Shown here: positions 18,376 through 27,135 of the stretch, in pieces
Position numbering within the stretch: position 1 is the first letter of the stretch
How the letters are laid out: each line of letters begins with the position of its first letter
NCBI RefSeq assembly: GCF_009931615.1
Contig: NZ_CP046620.1
Location: 558,001 to 622,000 of the forward strand
Origin: Algicella marina
Lineage (GTDB): Bacteria > Pseudomonadota > Alphaproteobacteria > Rhodobacterales > Rhodobacteraceae
Length of the DNA stretch: 64,000 nt
Reading direction: 5' to 3'
The notes under the pieces: model-generated
Told to the model about the DNA's origin: nothing
Database searches by the model: none
Seen by the model: the letters and a program-made list of their open reading frames with translations, nothing else
Translations under genes and position numbers: made by a program

Positions 18376-20559
18376 ATGCGCGCGTTCAAGTGGCTGCTTT
18401 GGGTGGGTATGCTGGTTGCCGGTACGGACGCGGCCCTTGCGCAACAGGGCCGGCCGGGGGAGCGATGGAGCTTCGCCGATACCGAGTTTTTTCAGGACTA
18501 TGCCTGGAATCTGGGGCGGCTTACCGGGAGTTTCAGCGAGATCGCAGTGTTTTGCGAGGGCGGCCAGCCGTTCGTGCTGTTCGATGACGGCCAGGTTTAT
18601 CAGGGGGATACGCGGCAGGGGCGGTTGTCCATTTCGGTAGACGGGCGGGATTTTTCTCGGGTGGCGGAGTTCATTCCACATGGGCATGTATCCTTCTGGA
18701 AGGTCGATCCCGGCGCTGGATTGCTGGATGCACTGATGGCGGGGAGTACGGTAACGGTGGTGTCAGACAACCGCGGCGATGCCTTCAGTTTCAGCCTGCG
18801 CGGGTCGAGCGCGGCAATCAGCCAGGCGGTGCGGGCCTGCGGCGGGCAGGCCGTGGCGAGTGCTGGCGGTCAGGGCGGCGGTGGCGAGCTTTCGCCGGAC
18901 CTGCTTGCGGCGCGTATCCGCGAGGTGTGCCGAGGGCCATCGACGCTGGAGCAGGGGGCGATCGCATCGGGCGACATCGACCGGGACGGGCGCGCAGACT
19001 ACCTGTTGGACTGGTCCAAGGTCGACTGTGCGGACCGGTCCGTTGGGCGGGGTGGCGGTTTTTGCGGGATGCAGATGTGCTCCGTCGATGTGTACGCGTC
19101 GTCTGTGTGGACACCTTCGCGGTATCCGCAGGGTATTTTGACAGTGTCCTATGAACTGGCGGGGCCGGGTGACGATTTCGCCTTGCAGACGACCTCCAGC
19201 GGCGGCGGTTGTCCGTTTGCGCAGGTGTGCCATGCGGTGTGGCGGTGGAACGGGGCGGAGCTGGTGCCGACGGTCGTGGATGCGCCGGTGGAAAGCACAG
19301 CTTCGCAGCCTGAGCCATCACCCGTGCCTGTCCCTGCGCCGATGGCGGAGGCGCCGCCAGCGGCCGCGCCCGTGCAGGGCGAGGGTATTCAGTACCAAGG
19401 GGCAGGCCCGGACTATGGGCAGCAACTGGCGCAGGCCGGTATTGTGCCGGGCCAGTGGAGTTCGCTGGTGCCAGAGGGGGCGATGGGCGCGGTTTTCAGC
19501 CTTTATGTCGACCTGACGGGCCTGTCGTTGACGCTGGGATGCGCGCCGACGCTGCCGGGACTGACGGTGACGGCGGCGGCACCGATGCTAACGGGACTGA
19601 ACCCCGATTTCGGGCCGGAGGACGACGTGTTCCTGCGACTGCGCGGGGAGGATTTCCGGCTGCCCTTTCACGAGACACTGACCACGGGTGGCGACCCGGG
19701 CCGGATGACCGCGCGCTGGGACGGGCAGGTGCGGCTGCTGGCCTTGTTGAATGCGGGCGCGGATGTCGACGTTATGATCGCGCCTGATGGGGACTATGGG
19801 GCTGCGATACCGGTGGGGCGGGTGCCCGGCTCTGCCAATAATCCGGGCTATGCGCATGTGCTGGCTGAGTGCGGGGACGGGCCCACGCCGGCGGGTGCGG
19901 TGCAGAGCTTCCCCAATGGCGAGGACATGGTATTCGAGGGAGCGTGGATGCTGCGGCCGCGGACGGAGCATTTCCTCGTGCCAGTTTCACGCAGCATAGA
20001 TGAGCGCAACGGCATGAGTTTCGGACTGCATTGCGGCGTTGATGGCGGGCCGATGGGGCATCTGAACCCGATGCTGGTGACGGAGGGGGCGCTGTATCCG
20101 GTGCAGCTGCGGATTGGCGAACAACTCTTCAGCCTGCCGGGTTTTGGCGAGAAGGGATCGGTTGTCTTCGGGCTGACAGATCGGTTCATGGCTGCGCTGG
20201 ACCCGGGCCAGCCGGTGATCTGGTTGCAAAACGGACGGGCGGAAAACACGTTCCGCACCGAAGGGCTGCCGCGGGCGAAGGCGTTCGCGCTGGGTGATTG
20301 CACCGGTGGCGGCAATGCCGGAGCGGGGGCGCCTGTGACCGAAGGTGACGACGCCGACGCGACTTTGGTGGCGGCGTTCGAGGCCAATGGCTGCGTGATG
20401 ACGGAGGCCCAGTTGCTGGAGTTCTACAACGGTGCAGGTCTCGGCCTGATGGGCGCGAACAACGCGGTGATCGCCGTGTCGGAGCGGCCGGATGTGGAGG
20501 TCATCAGCCGGGAGCCTTTCACCTATCGGTTCTTCGGTTCGCCGTATTGCGGGTACTGA
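18376..20559 (+). CDS. Large exported protein with three related Cys-terminated modules
   Basis: A 727-aa protein with a signal peptide (MRAFKWLLWVGMLVAG..ALAQQ). Three stretches share a plan: a strand ending in C, a D/G-rich strand, a loop, and a helix ending in a C. They lie at about residues 52-158, 382-498 and 548-648, and resemble IalB/T6SS-associated beta-sandwich domains. Between modules 1 and 2 is a DIDRDGRADYLLDWSKVDC segment like a VCBS/Ca2+-loop domain with several Cys, then a Pro-rich linker (about 310-345). I do not recognise the whole protein. Probable periplasmic or surface role. Confidence 0.75.
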   Translation: MRAFKWLLWVGMLVAGTDAALAQQGRPGERWSFADTEFFQDYAWNLGRLTGSFSEIAVFCEGGQPFVLFDDGQVYQGDTRQGRLSISVDGRDFSRVAEFIPHGHVSFWKVDPGAGLLDALMAGSTVTVVSDNRGDAFSFSLRGSSAAISQAVRACGGQAVASAGGQGGGGELSPDLLAARIREVCRGPSTLEQGAIASGDIDRDGRADYLLDWSKVDCADRSVGRGGGFCGMQMCSVDVYASSVWTPSRYPQGILTVSYELAGPGDDFALQTTSSGGGCPFAQVCHAVWRWNGAELVPTVVDAPVESTASQPEPSPVPVPAPMAEAPPAAAPVQGEGIQYQGAGPDYGQQLAQAGIVPGQWSSLVPEGAMGAVFSLYVDLTGLSLTLGCAPTLPGLTVTAAAPMLTGLNPDFGPEDDVFLRLRGEDFRLPFHETLTTGGDPGRMTARWDGQVRLLALLNAGADVDVMIAPDGDYGAAIPVGRVPGSANNPGYAHVLAECGDGPTPAGAVQSFPNGEDMVFEGAWMLRPRTEHFLVPVSRSIDERNGMSFGLHCGVDGGPMGHLNPMLVTEGALYPVQLRIGEQLFSLPGFGEKGSVVFGLTDRFMAALDPGQPVIWLQNGRAENTFRTEGLPRAKAFALGDCTGGGNAGAGAPVTEGDDADATLVAAFEANGCVMTEAQLLEFYNGAGLGLMGANNAVIAVSERPDVEVISREPFTYRFFGSPYCGY

Positions 20560-20582
20560 ACGGGCAAGGATGCCGCCGCCTG

Positions 20583-21719
20583 TCAGCCGTCGGGCATGGC
20601 GATCTGGAAGATCGCGCCTCTGCCGGGGATGCCGCCCGCCGTGAGGTGCCATTGATGCTTTTCGCAGATGGAGCGGCAGGTTGCGAGGCCGATGCCGCTG
20701 CCCTCCACCGCCTCGGGCACTACCAGCCGCTCAAACGGTTCAAACAGGCGGGTGCGATCCCGGCAGTGAAAGCCGATGCCGTTGTCGCGAATGGTCAGGC
20801 GGCTGTTGCCGTTGGTTCCATGAAGGCGGCGGACGCGGATCAGGGGTGACCGGCTCTCGGCCCGGTACTTGATGGCATTGCCGAAGATGTTGATCAGCAA
20901 CTGGTCAAGGAGTACGGGATCGGCCTGTGCCTCGCCCAGGTGGCCCATGATGTCGATCCGGGCATCGGTGCCACGGAATTGAGGAAGCATCGCCTCCTCA
21001 ACGCGGGCGATCGCGTCTTCGATGCAGATGGTCTCCTTCGTTGGCATCATGGCCCCGGAACGGGCGTGTTCGAGCAGGTCGGCGATGAGTTTCTGCAGGC
21101 GCTCGGCGGCGGTGCGGGCGATGTCCAGCGTTTCGGTGGCTTCCGGTGGCAAGGCTTCGCCGTAATCCTCCTCGACGATGTCGATCAGGCCGGCAATGTG
21201 ATTGAGCGGTGTCTTGAGATCGTGGGCGGCGACGTAGCTGAAGCGTTCGAGATCGTGGATGTTGGTTTCCATCTGCCGGATCAGGCGACGTTGTTCGGCG
21301 GCGAGTTGGTTGGCGCGGCGAAGCTGGGTGTTGAGAGCCTCGAATGTCTTGTCGATCGGCTTTTCCGGGTTCTCCAGCAGTGTGTAGGCGGTTGCGGGAC
21401 CATCCGGACCCTTGAGCGCCGAAACCCGCATATCAAGGCTGATTTCCGGCCGTTGGCGGTGCCGCAGGCGCAGGCTGCCGCCGGATGCGGTGGCACGGAT
21501 GTCGGCCATCAGGTCGGCGCGACCGCTGGTGAAGTGGGTATCTATCCGCGCGCCGGGCCAGGTGCCGGCGGGCATGCAGAAGGACAGGATCTGGCGCATG
21601 CGGCGGTTGGCGGTGGTGATTCTGCCGTCTGCGTCGATGGCAAGAACGGCGGTCGGCAGGCTCTCTACCATCGCCCGGTAATCGGCGGTTGATCGGGTGG
21701 GATCAGCCGAAATACTCAC
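20583..21719 (-). CDS. Soluble PAS-type sensor histidine kinase
   Basis: A 378-aa protein with no transmembrane segment. A PAS-like domain (residues about 14-115, AVLAIDADGRITTANRRM) is followed by a coiled coil and HisKA with the phospho-acceptor in VAAHDLKTPLNHIAG (H166). HATPase_c boxes are N (NIFGNAIKY), G1 (DNGIGF) and G2 (GSGIGLA). The start is GTG at 21719, overlapping the end of the upstream MetOD1 gene by 17 bases, so translation is coupled. No response regulator is adjacent; the partner is probably encoded elsewhere. Confidence 0.9.
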   Translation of the reverse strand: MSISADPTRSTADYRAMVESLPTAVLAIDADGRITTANRRMRQILSFCMPAGTWPGARIDTHFTSGRADLMADIRATASGGSLRLRHRQRPEISLDMRVSALKGPDGPATAYTLLENPEKPIDKTFEALNTQLRRANQLAAEQRRLIRQMETNIHDLERFSYVAAHDLKTPLNHIAGLIDIVEEDYGEALPPEATETLDIARTAAERLQKLIADLLEHARSGAMMPTKETICIEDAIARVEEAMLPQFRGTDARIDIMGHLGEAQADPVLLDQLLINIFGNAIKYRAESRSPLIRVRRLHGTNGNSRLTIRDNGIGFHCRDRTRLFEPFERLVVPEAVEGSGIGLATCRSICEKHQWHLTAGGIPGRGAIFQIAMPDG

Positions 21720-22212
21720 GACCGCCCCCGCCTTCTGCCAGATGGACGATGACCCGACAGCCCGGATCTCCCTGCGAGATTGTTTGCGCCAGTTCGACGC
21801 GGGCGTAACCCAGGTTGTTGGCGGCGATGCGCCCGAAGACGCTGGATGTCATCATGCAGAGCGAGTAGCGGCCGTTGACGTATCTGCCGAAGGGACATCG
21901 GGTGTTGACGAGGACGATCCTGCGGGCATCGATGCTCTCGATGGAAAAACCTCCGTCGATCCGGGATTTGAGATCGACCAGCGCATTGGCGACCTGATGG
22001 ATATCCAGTTTGGCGGTGTCGGCAGCGGATAGGTATTCCGCGTTCATCATTTCGCCTATGCGGTTGCCGACAAGGGCGATGAAGCCTTCAGCCTCACTCA
22101 GGCCGACGGAATCCTCCAGCACGCTGGCAAGTTCGCTCATCAATTCGCGCAGGAAAATGTCCCGGTCACGGGAAATTTCGGAGGTGGCAAATATGTTGGT
22201 GTCGTCAATCAT
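21703..22212 (-). CDS. MetOD1-type (methanogen output domain 1) sensory protein
   Basis: A 169-aa protein. FLRELMSELASVLEDSVGL, EAEGFIALVGNRIGEMMNAEY and NTRCPFGRYVNGRYSLCMMTSSVFG..AANNLGYARVELAQTIS..GDPGCRV match what I know as MetOD1. Three Cys (CPFG, LCMM, GCRV) could bind a metal or Fe-S cluster. The start at 22212 has GGAG 9 bases upstream; the frame is open to 22326. It overlaps the histidine-kinase gene, so it probably feeds a signal to that kinase. Confidence 0.78.
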   Translation of the reverse strand: MIDDTNIFATSEISRDRDIFLRELMSELASVLEDSVGLSEAEGFIALVGNRIGEMMNAEYLSAADTAKLDIHQVANALVDLKSRIDGGFSIESIDARRIVLVNTRCPFGRYVNGRYSLCMMTSSVFGRIAANNLGYARVELAQTISQGDPGCRVIVHLAEGGGGREYFG

Positions 22213-22322
22213 CGTTCTGCACTCCGGCCCGGCAGGCAGGCTATAGGCAGCCGGGGCACGAACAGTATGTAGCAGAAAAATACAATCAAAGGTTGATAAA
22301 GCTGTTCGGGCAGATCGTCGGG

Positions 22323-22925
22323 TCATCCGTCCGGGCCGCGGGTGTGATTCAGGATCAGTCCGAACAGGATCTCATGCAGCGCTTGGCGGTAGGGCTCGGC
22401 CGGGGTGCCGGTGTCGATGGCGAGGGCCGCACGGTCGAACATGGCGGAGGCGAGGTCGGCGCGGGCGTCGATATCCGATGATGGCGTTCCCGGGGGCGCA
22501 GCCGCGGCGATCGCGTGACGCAAGGTGGCCGCACCCGTGGCGGTGTCGATTTCGCGCATCGCCGCCGGACCGAGGACGGCGGGCCCCTCGACAAGCATAA
22601 GCCGGGTGCGTCCGGGGATGGCCATTGCGGCGAAGAAGGCGTCTGCGCCGGTTCTCAACGCCTCGTTACCGGGCGAAGTGCCCTGGGTGGCGCGGTCGAT
22701 GGTTGTGGCCACGGCCTCCGCTTCGGCGGTGATGACGGCGCGGAACAAGTCCTGCTTGTCGCGGAAATGGTGATAGAGCGCGCCGCGGGTAACGCCGGCG
22801 GCAGCGACGAGATCCGGTGTGCCTGTGTTGGCATAGCCATGGGTGGCGAAGCGCTCCCGCGCGGCGCGGACGAGGGCTGTGCGGGTCTCCGCACGGCGGT
22901 CGGCGTTGGAACGACGTTCTTGCAT
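22323..22925 (-). CDS. TetR-family transcriptional repressor
   Basis: A 200-aa regulator with an N-terminal HTH ([43 protein letters not shown]) and a variable ligand domain. The ATG at 22925 is preferred over one at 22958 because the longer form would lie within the twin operator. It diverges from a glyoxalase-fold gene. Two ACATACA/TGTATGT palindromes between the genes are the expected binding sites, implying control of itself and the glyoxalase. Confidence 0.88.
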   Translation of the reverse strand: MQERRSNADRRAETRTALVRAARERFATHGYANTGTPDLVAAAGVTRGALYHHFRDKQDLFRAVITAEAEAVATTIDRATQGTSPGNEALRTGADAFFAAMAIPGRTRLMLVEGPAVLGPAAMREIDTATGAATLRHAIAAAAPPGTPSSDIDARADLASAMFDRAALAIDTGTPAEPYRQALHEILFGLILNHTRGPDG

Positions 22926-22942
22926 ACATACAGCCTGTATGT
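22926..22942. promoter_or_regulatory. TetR operator, proximal copy
   Basis: ACATACAGCCTGTATGT is a perfect 8-bp inverted repeat around one base. It directly abuts the tetR start codon. It is paired with a second copy 29 bp away (centre to centre). Confidence 0.8.
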
Positions 22943-22954
22943 TAATTGCGATAT

Positions 22955-22971
22955 ACATACAGTGTGTATGT
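22955..22971. promoter_or_regulatory. TetR operator, distal copy
   Basis: ACATACAGTGTGTATGT is a 7-bp perfect inverted repeat with a 3-base centre. It matches the first copy except at two central bases. It lies 21 bases upstream of the glyoxalase-fold gene's start codon, over its likely leader or promoter. Confidence 0.8.
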
Positions 22972-22992
22972 TTATTTCGGAAAGGACAAGGG

Positions 22993-23418
22993 ATGAAGAC
23001 GAGCCAGTATTATCCGGTGCTGATGGTCGAGGATGTGGCGACGGTGGCAGCGTTCTACGTGCGGCACTTCCGGTTCCGGCCGCTTTTTGAAAGCGACTGG
23101 TATGTCCATTTGCAATCGGTGGAAGATGAGGCGGTTAACCTGGCGATACTTGCTGGCGATCACGAGACGATCCCAGAGGTGGCGCGAGGCAGGGCTGCGG
23201 GTGTCTTGCTGAATTTCGAGGTGGAGGATGTGGATGCAGTTTACGCGGAGCTTGGCGCGGCAGGATTGCCCATGCTGCTTGAGTTGCGCGACGAGGCATT
23301 CGGGCAACGGCATTTCATCACGCGCGATCCGGCGGGTGTGCTGATCGATGTGATTACGCCGATCCCGCCCAGCGGAGAGTTCGTGGCTCAGTTCGACGCC
23401 GCGGCAGTGCCAGCGTAA
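22993..23418 (+). CDS. VOC/glyoxalase-fold protein
   Basis: A 141-aa protein of the vicinal-oxygen-chelate superfamily: two beta-alpha-beta3 modules, the first from [23 protein letters not shown], the second from [21 protein letters not shown] to [18 protein letters not shown]. The ATG at 22993 has AAGGACAAGGG upstream. It is the divergent target of the TetR gene. Similar pairs often handle toxic electrophiles or antibiotics; the actual ligand is unknown. Confidence 0.85.
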   Translation: MKTSQYYPVLMVEDVATVAAFYVRHFRFRPLFESDWYVHLQSVEDEAVNLAILAGDHETIPEVARGRAAGVLLNFEVEDVDAVYAELGAAGLPMLLELRDEAFGQRHFITRDPAGVLIDVITPIPPSGEFVAQFDAAAVPA

Positions 23419-23433
23419 GGGGCGTGCCGGTTA

Positions 23434-24126
23434 TCAGGCCGCCACATCAAAAAGTTGCGGTTCCGGTTTGCCGGTGCCGTTGACGATCTCCACGTCACGC
23501 TCGATGGGTGTCTGCTGACGTTCCGGCACATCCCTGGCCAAGGAGGCATTCACTCCGGCATCTGTATCATTTTGGGTGGCTGCCGATGGGCCGGTGACGG
23601 CGAAGGGCGACGGGGGAGGAGCCTCTCCGGGATCAATGCGACCCGTGGTTTCCCGCAGCGCCGCCTCCCGCTGGTTGGCAAGATTGGTGCTTTCTGCCGT
23701 GTCGATGCGCCCACCGACCGGTTCCGTGGCAGCACCCGTAACGGTCTCCGGATTGGGAGGCCGGGTTTCGGTGGATGGTGCTGAATTGCCGGTCTCCGCT
23801 GTCCCGACGGATTCGTCCGCCGAATTGCTGGCGTCGGACCTTGCCTGCGAGACTTCCTCGGACTTGGCGACTTCCTCGGCCCTGGCCTCCACGGCCGCCT
23901 GCCTTGCGGCATCGGCACGGGCCTCGGCTTCCCGCGCCTTGGCCTCCGCCTCCGACAGGTCGCGAACCATCTTCTGGATAGCGGTGGGCGGCACGGAAGG
24001 TGCTTCCCGCACCGCTTTTGATGGCGGCAGTTCCGTCTTTTCGCCCTTTGCCTCACTTCGGGCAGCGGCGTTGGTGATCGCTCCGGACGCTGCCGGAGCA
24101 GGATCGATACTGGCTGATGGTATCAT
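23434..24126 (-). CDS. Ala/Glu/Pro-rich low-complexity protein, function unknown
   Basis: A 230-aa protein with an Ala/Glu/Arg heptad-like coiled coil at about residues 50-95 (SEAEAKAREAEARADAARQA) flanked by Pro/Thr/Ser/Gly-rich, probably disordered segments. No signal peptide, Cys or enzyme motif is visible. The ATG at 24126 is chosen because AGAGG precedes it; an in-frame TTG lies at 24141. The composition is compatible with a real gene but I do not recognise it. Confidence 0.55.
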   Translation of the reverse strand: MIPSASIDPAPAASGAITNAAARSEAKGEKTELPPSKAVREAPSVPPTAIQKMVRDLSEAEAKAREAEARADAARQAAVEARAEEVAKSEEVSQARSDASNSADESVGTAETGNSAPSTETRPPNPETVTGAATEPVGGRIDTAESTNLANQREAALRETTGRIDPGEAPPPSPFAVTGPSAATQNDTDAGVNASLARDVPERQQTPIERDVEIVNGTGKPEPQLFDVAA

Positions 24127-24246
24127 CGTATCCTCTTCCAATCAGAGCGTCGCTTCTGCGCGCGGCTTAACACGGTGATATTGCGGCTGAGGATGTTACC
24201 GGATGGTTAGCGACATGGCGCGGCCAACCGATATTTCCGGATCTGG

Positions 24247-24870
24247 TTAAAGACCCGTTATCGCTGACGGACGCAGGGTCTTGGTGAACATCTGTGTCAG
24301 GAAGTGTGCGGCGTCATGGATGTGGCCATCCTCGCGCGTGCCGAGGATGCCGCGTATCTGGGCATCGAAATCGGCGTAGTGCTGCGTCGTGGCCCAGATG
24401 GCGAAGATCAGGTGGTAGGGATCCGTGCGGGCGATGCGGCCGGAGCGGGACCAGCCGCGTATGACGTTGGCCTTCTCGTCAACGAGGTCCTTCAGCGGCC
24501 CTTCGATCACGTCCATCATGCGGGGCGCGCCCTGTACGATCTCGCCGGCGAACAGGCGGCTTTCGCGAGGATAGTCGCGGGCCATTTCCAGCTTGCGCTG
24601 GATGTAGGCGGTGATTTCGGTCAGCGGATCGCCGTCTGCGTCGACGGCGCGCAGCGGGGCCAGCCACATATCCAGCAGATTGGACAGGAGCGCGCGGTGG
24701 ATCGCCTCCTTCGAGGCGAAGTAGTAGAGCAGGTTGGGCTTGGAAAGGCCCGCGGCGTCGGCGATCTGGTCGAGGGTGGCACCCCGGAAGCCGTGGGTGG
24801 AGAACACCTCCAGAGCGGCGTCGAGGATCGCCTCTGTCTTTTCCGATTGTATCCGTGTCCGGGCTTTCAT
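24247..24870 (-). CDS. rutR: RutR-like TetR-family regulator of pyrimidine catabolism
   Basis: A 207-aa TetR protein. The HTH (AALEVFSTHGFRGATLDQIADAAGLSKPNLLYYFASKEAIHRALL) and the C-terminal segment WATTQHYADFDAQIRGILG closely resemble RutR, the uracil-responsive regulator. It diverges from a small lipoprotein gene and the beta-alanine transaminase. I did not find a convincing RutR operator (TTGACCA-N2-TGGTCAA) in the window, so the targets are inferred from gene content. Confidence 0.82.
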   Translation of the reverse strand: MKARTRIQSEKTEAILDAALEVFSTHGFRGATLDQIADAAGLSKPNLLYYFASKEAIHRALLSNLLDMWLAPLRAVDADGDPLTEITAYIQRKLEMARDYPRESRLFAGEIVQGAPRMMDVIEGPLKDLVDEKANVIRGWSRSGRIARTDPYHLIFAIWATTQHYADFDAQIRGILGTREDGHIHDAAHFLTQMFTKTLRPSAITGL

Positions 24871-24987
24871 GGGCGCAGCTTTGCGGAAGGCGCTGGGCTG
24901 TGCAAGAGCGGATGCGCCCCTTGCGGCGGCCCGGCGGCTGGGAGTAGCTTCGCCGGGACAGAATCCCGGGATAGAGAGGTAGACCCG

Positions 24988-25344
24988 ATGTTGCGGAACG
25001 CCATTGCCTGCGCCTTTGCCGCCCTGACGCTTGCCGCCTGCGATGGCCCCATTGCCCAGCCGGTGCTGACCGAGGCCCAGTTCCGGCAGGAGATCGTCGG
25101 CAAGACGCTTTCCAACGGCGCGACGACACTGCGGATTTTCGCCAACGGCATTGTCGGCGGTCTTGGCAACTCCGGGCCGGTGGTGGGCACGTGGCGTTGG
25201 GAGGACGGTCGGTTCTGCCGGATCATCGCCTCGGGCGGGCCGGTAGGCGATGGCTGCCAGACGGTGCTGCTGACAGGAGAGGCCGTGACGTTCATCGAGG
25301 CGTCCGGCGGTGTCGGCAACCAGACCTATTTTCTGGCGAACTGA
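24988..25344 (+). CDS. Small lipoprotein of unknown function
   Basis: A 118-aa protein with a lipoprotein signal peptide ending in the lipobox LAAC (Cys17). The mature part has GTWRWEDGRFCRIIASGG and a second Cys pair (FCR and DGCQT), likely a disulfide. GAGAGG precedes the ATG. It lies 32 bases upstream of the transaminase gene. I do not know a function; a similar LSNGATTLRIFANG plan is seen in small exported Rhodobacterales proteins. Confidence 0.75.
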   Translation: MLRNAIACAFAALTLAACDGPIAQPVLTEAQFRQEIVGKTLSNGATTLRIFANGIVGGLGNSGPVVGTWRWEDGRFCRIIASGGPVGDGCQTVLLTGEAVTFIEASGGVGNQTYFLAN

Positions 25345-25376
25345 GCGCAGGGCGCGCGACGATAAGGAGAGACGAG

Positions 25377-26702
25377 ATGTCGGACAGGACGGCGCGGGTG
25401 CCGAATGATTTGCGGGCGTTCTGGATGCCCTTCACCGCCAACCGCCAGTTCAAGGCGGCGCCGCGCATGTTCGTGGCCGCCGAGGGCGTGCACTATACCA
25501 CGGCCGAGGGCCGGCAGGTGCTGGACGGGACATCGGGGCTGTGGTGCTGCAACGCGGGCCACAAGCGGCCGAAAATCGTGGAGGCGATCCAGAAGCAGGC
25601 GGAGGAGCTGGATTACGCACCCGCCTTCCAGATGGGGCACCCCAAGGCGTTCGAGCTTGCCAACCGGGTGATCGACATCGCGCCCGAGGGCATGGAACAC
25701 GTGTTCTACACCAACTCCGGCTCCGAAAGCGTGGAGACGGCGCTGAAGATCGCGATTGCCTATCACCGGGCGCGGGGCGATGCCGGGCGCACGCGACTGA
25801 TCGGGCGCGAGCGGGGCTACCACGGGGTGAACTTCGGCGGTATCTCGGTGGGCGGGATCGTGGCCAACCGCAAGCATTTCGGCAGCCTGCTGAACGGGGT
25901 GGATCATCTGCCGCACACGCATCTGCCCGAGAACGCCTATTCGCGCGGCCAGCCCGAGCATGGCGCGCATCTGGCCGATGAACTGGAGCGGATCGTCGGC
26001 CTGCACGATCCCTCGACCATCGCCGCCGTGATCGTGGAGCCGATGGCGGGCTCGACGGGTGTGCTGATTCCGCCGAAAGGGTATTTGCAGAAGCTGCGGG
26101 ACATCACGAAAAAGCACGGGATCCTGCTGATCTTCGACGAGGTGATCACCGGGTTCGGGCGCGTGGGTGCGGCCTTCGGGTCGCAGCGATACGGGGTGAC
26201 GCCGGACCTGATCACCTGTGCCAAGGGGCTGACCAACGGGGTGATCCCGATGGGCGCGGTGCTGGCGACAGCGGAGATTCACGACGCGTTCATGACCGGG
26301 CCGGAGAACATGATCGAGCTGTTCCACGGTTACACCTACAGCGGCAACCCGATGGCCTGCGCCGCCGGGCTGGCGACGCTGGAGACCTATCGCGAGGAAG
26401 CGCTTTTCGAGCGGGCGGCCGACCTGGCGCCCTATTGGGAAGACGCGCTGCATTCGTTGAAGGGGCTGCCCCATGTGATCGACATCCGCAATGACGGGCT
26501 GATCGGCGCGGTGGAACTGGAGCCGATCGCCGGACAGCCGACGCGGCGGGCCTTTCAGGCGTTTCTGGATGCCTACGAGGCGGGGTGCCTGATCCGCACG
26601 ACGGGCGATATCATCGCGCTGTCGCCGCCGCTGATCTTCGAGAAGGCGCATATCGACCAGTTGATCGGGACGCTGGGGGATGTGCTGAAGAAGCTGGGGT
26701 GA
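25377..26702 (+). CDS. Beta-alanine--pyruvate (omega-amino acid) transaminase
   Basis: A 441-aa class III PLP aminotransferase. The opening DLRAFWMPFTANRQFKAAPR, NSGSESVETALKIA, RGYHGVNFGG, FDEVITGFGRVG and the Schiff-base Lys in TCAKGLTNGVIPMG (K283) are the beta-alanine:pyruvate type. It would convert beta-alanine from pyrimidine breakdown to malonate semialdehyde. The start at 25377 has AAGGAGA 6 bases upstream. Length and motifs are normal. Confidence 0.94.
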   Translation: MSDRTARVPNDLRAFWMPFTANRQFKAAPRMFVAAEGVHYTTAEGRQVLDGTSGLWCCNAGHKRPKIVEAIQKQAEELDYAPAFQMGHPKAFELANRVIDIAPEGMEHVFYTNSGSESVETALKIAIAYHRARGDAGRTRLIGRERGYHGVNFGGISVGGIVANRKHFGSLLNGVDHLPHTHLPENAYSRGQPEHGAHLADELERIVGLHDPSTIAAVIVEPMAGSTGVLIPPKGYLQKLRDITKKHGILLIFDEVITGFGRVGAAFGSQRYGVTPDLITCAKGLTNGVIPMGAVLATAEIHDAFMTGPENMIELFHGYTYSGNPMACAAGLATLETYREEALFERAADLAPYWEDALHSLKGLPHVIDIRNDGLIGAVELEPIAGQPTRRAFQAFLDAYEAGCLIRTTGDIIALSPPLIFEKAHIDQLIGTLGDVLKKLG

Positions 26703-26810
26703 GTGTGGGCTGCCGCTGGCCCGGCGGGCTTCGCCCTTGTTTCCGGGCCGGGTGTGCGGCGGATATGGACGGTGGGGTGAAGGCTACATTGCGGTTTTCG
26801 GGAGGTTCTG

Positions 26811-27116
26811 ATGACGGAACGGGAAGCGGCACATGCCGAGACGCTGGTGGATGATGCGCGGGTGCGGGTGACGCGGTTCGATTTCGCGCCGGGGGCCGAG
26901 ACGGGGTGGCATGTGCACGGGCATGACTACGTGATCACGGCGATTACTGATTGCGAGATGCTGCTGGAGGAGCCGGGCGGCGGGAGCCGGCGGGTGCAGG
27001 TGCCGGCGGGCAGTGCCTACCGGCGCGACGCGGGCGTGGAGCACAATGTCGTCAACGCCGGCGATGCGCCGATGCGGTTCATCGAGGTGGAACTGAAGGA
27101 GCGCGCCCCGGCGTGA
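26811..27116 (+). CDS. Single-domain cupin
   Basis: A 101-aa cupin. Motif 1 is GAETGWHVHGHDYVITAI and motif 2 is about GSAYRRDAGVEHNVVNAG, giving the His ligands HxH and H. The frame is well formed and ends at a strong terminator. It follows the transaminase by 108 bases on the same strand, so it could act in beta-alanine or ureido metabolism, but no substrate can be read from the sequence. Confidence 0.82.
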   Translation: MTEREAAHAETLVDDARVRVTRFDFAPGAETGWHVHGHDYVITAITDCEMLLEEPGGGSRRVQVPAGSAYRRDAGVEHNVVNAGDAPMRFIEVELKERAPA

Positions 27117-27126
27117 GCCGGGGCGC
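27103..27126. terminator. Hairpin terminator between convergent genes
   Basis: GCGCCCCGGC-GTGA-GCCGGGGCGC is a perfect 10-bp GC-rich stem with a 4-nt loop. It includes the cupin stop codon and lies just beyond the end of the convergent 27136-27810 gene. Confidence 0.75.
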
Positions 27127-27135
27127 TGGGTGGTA

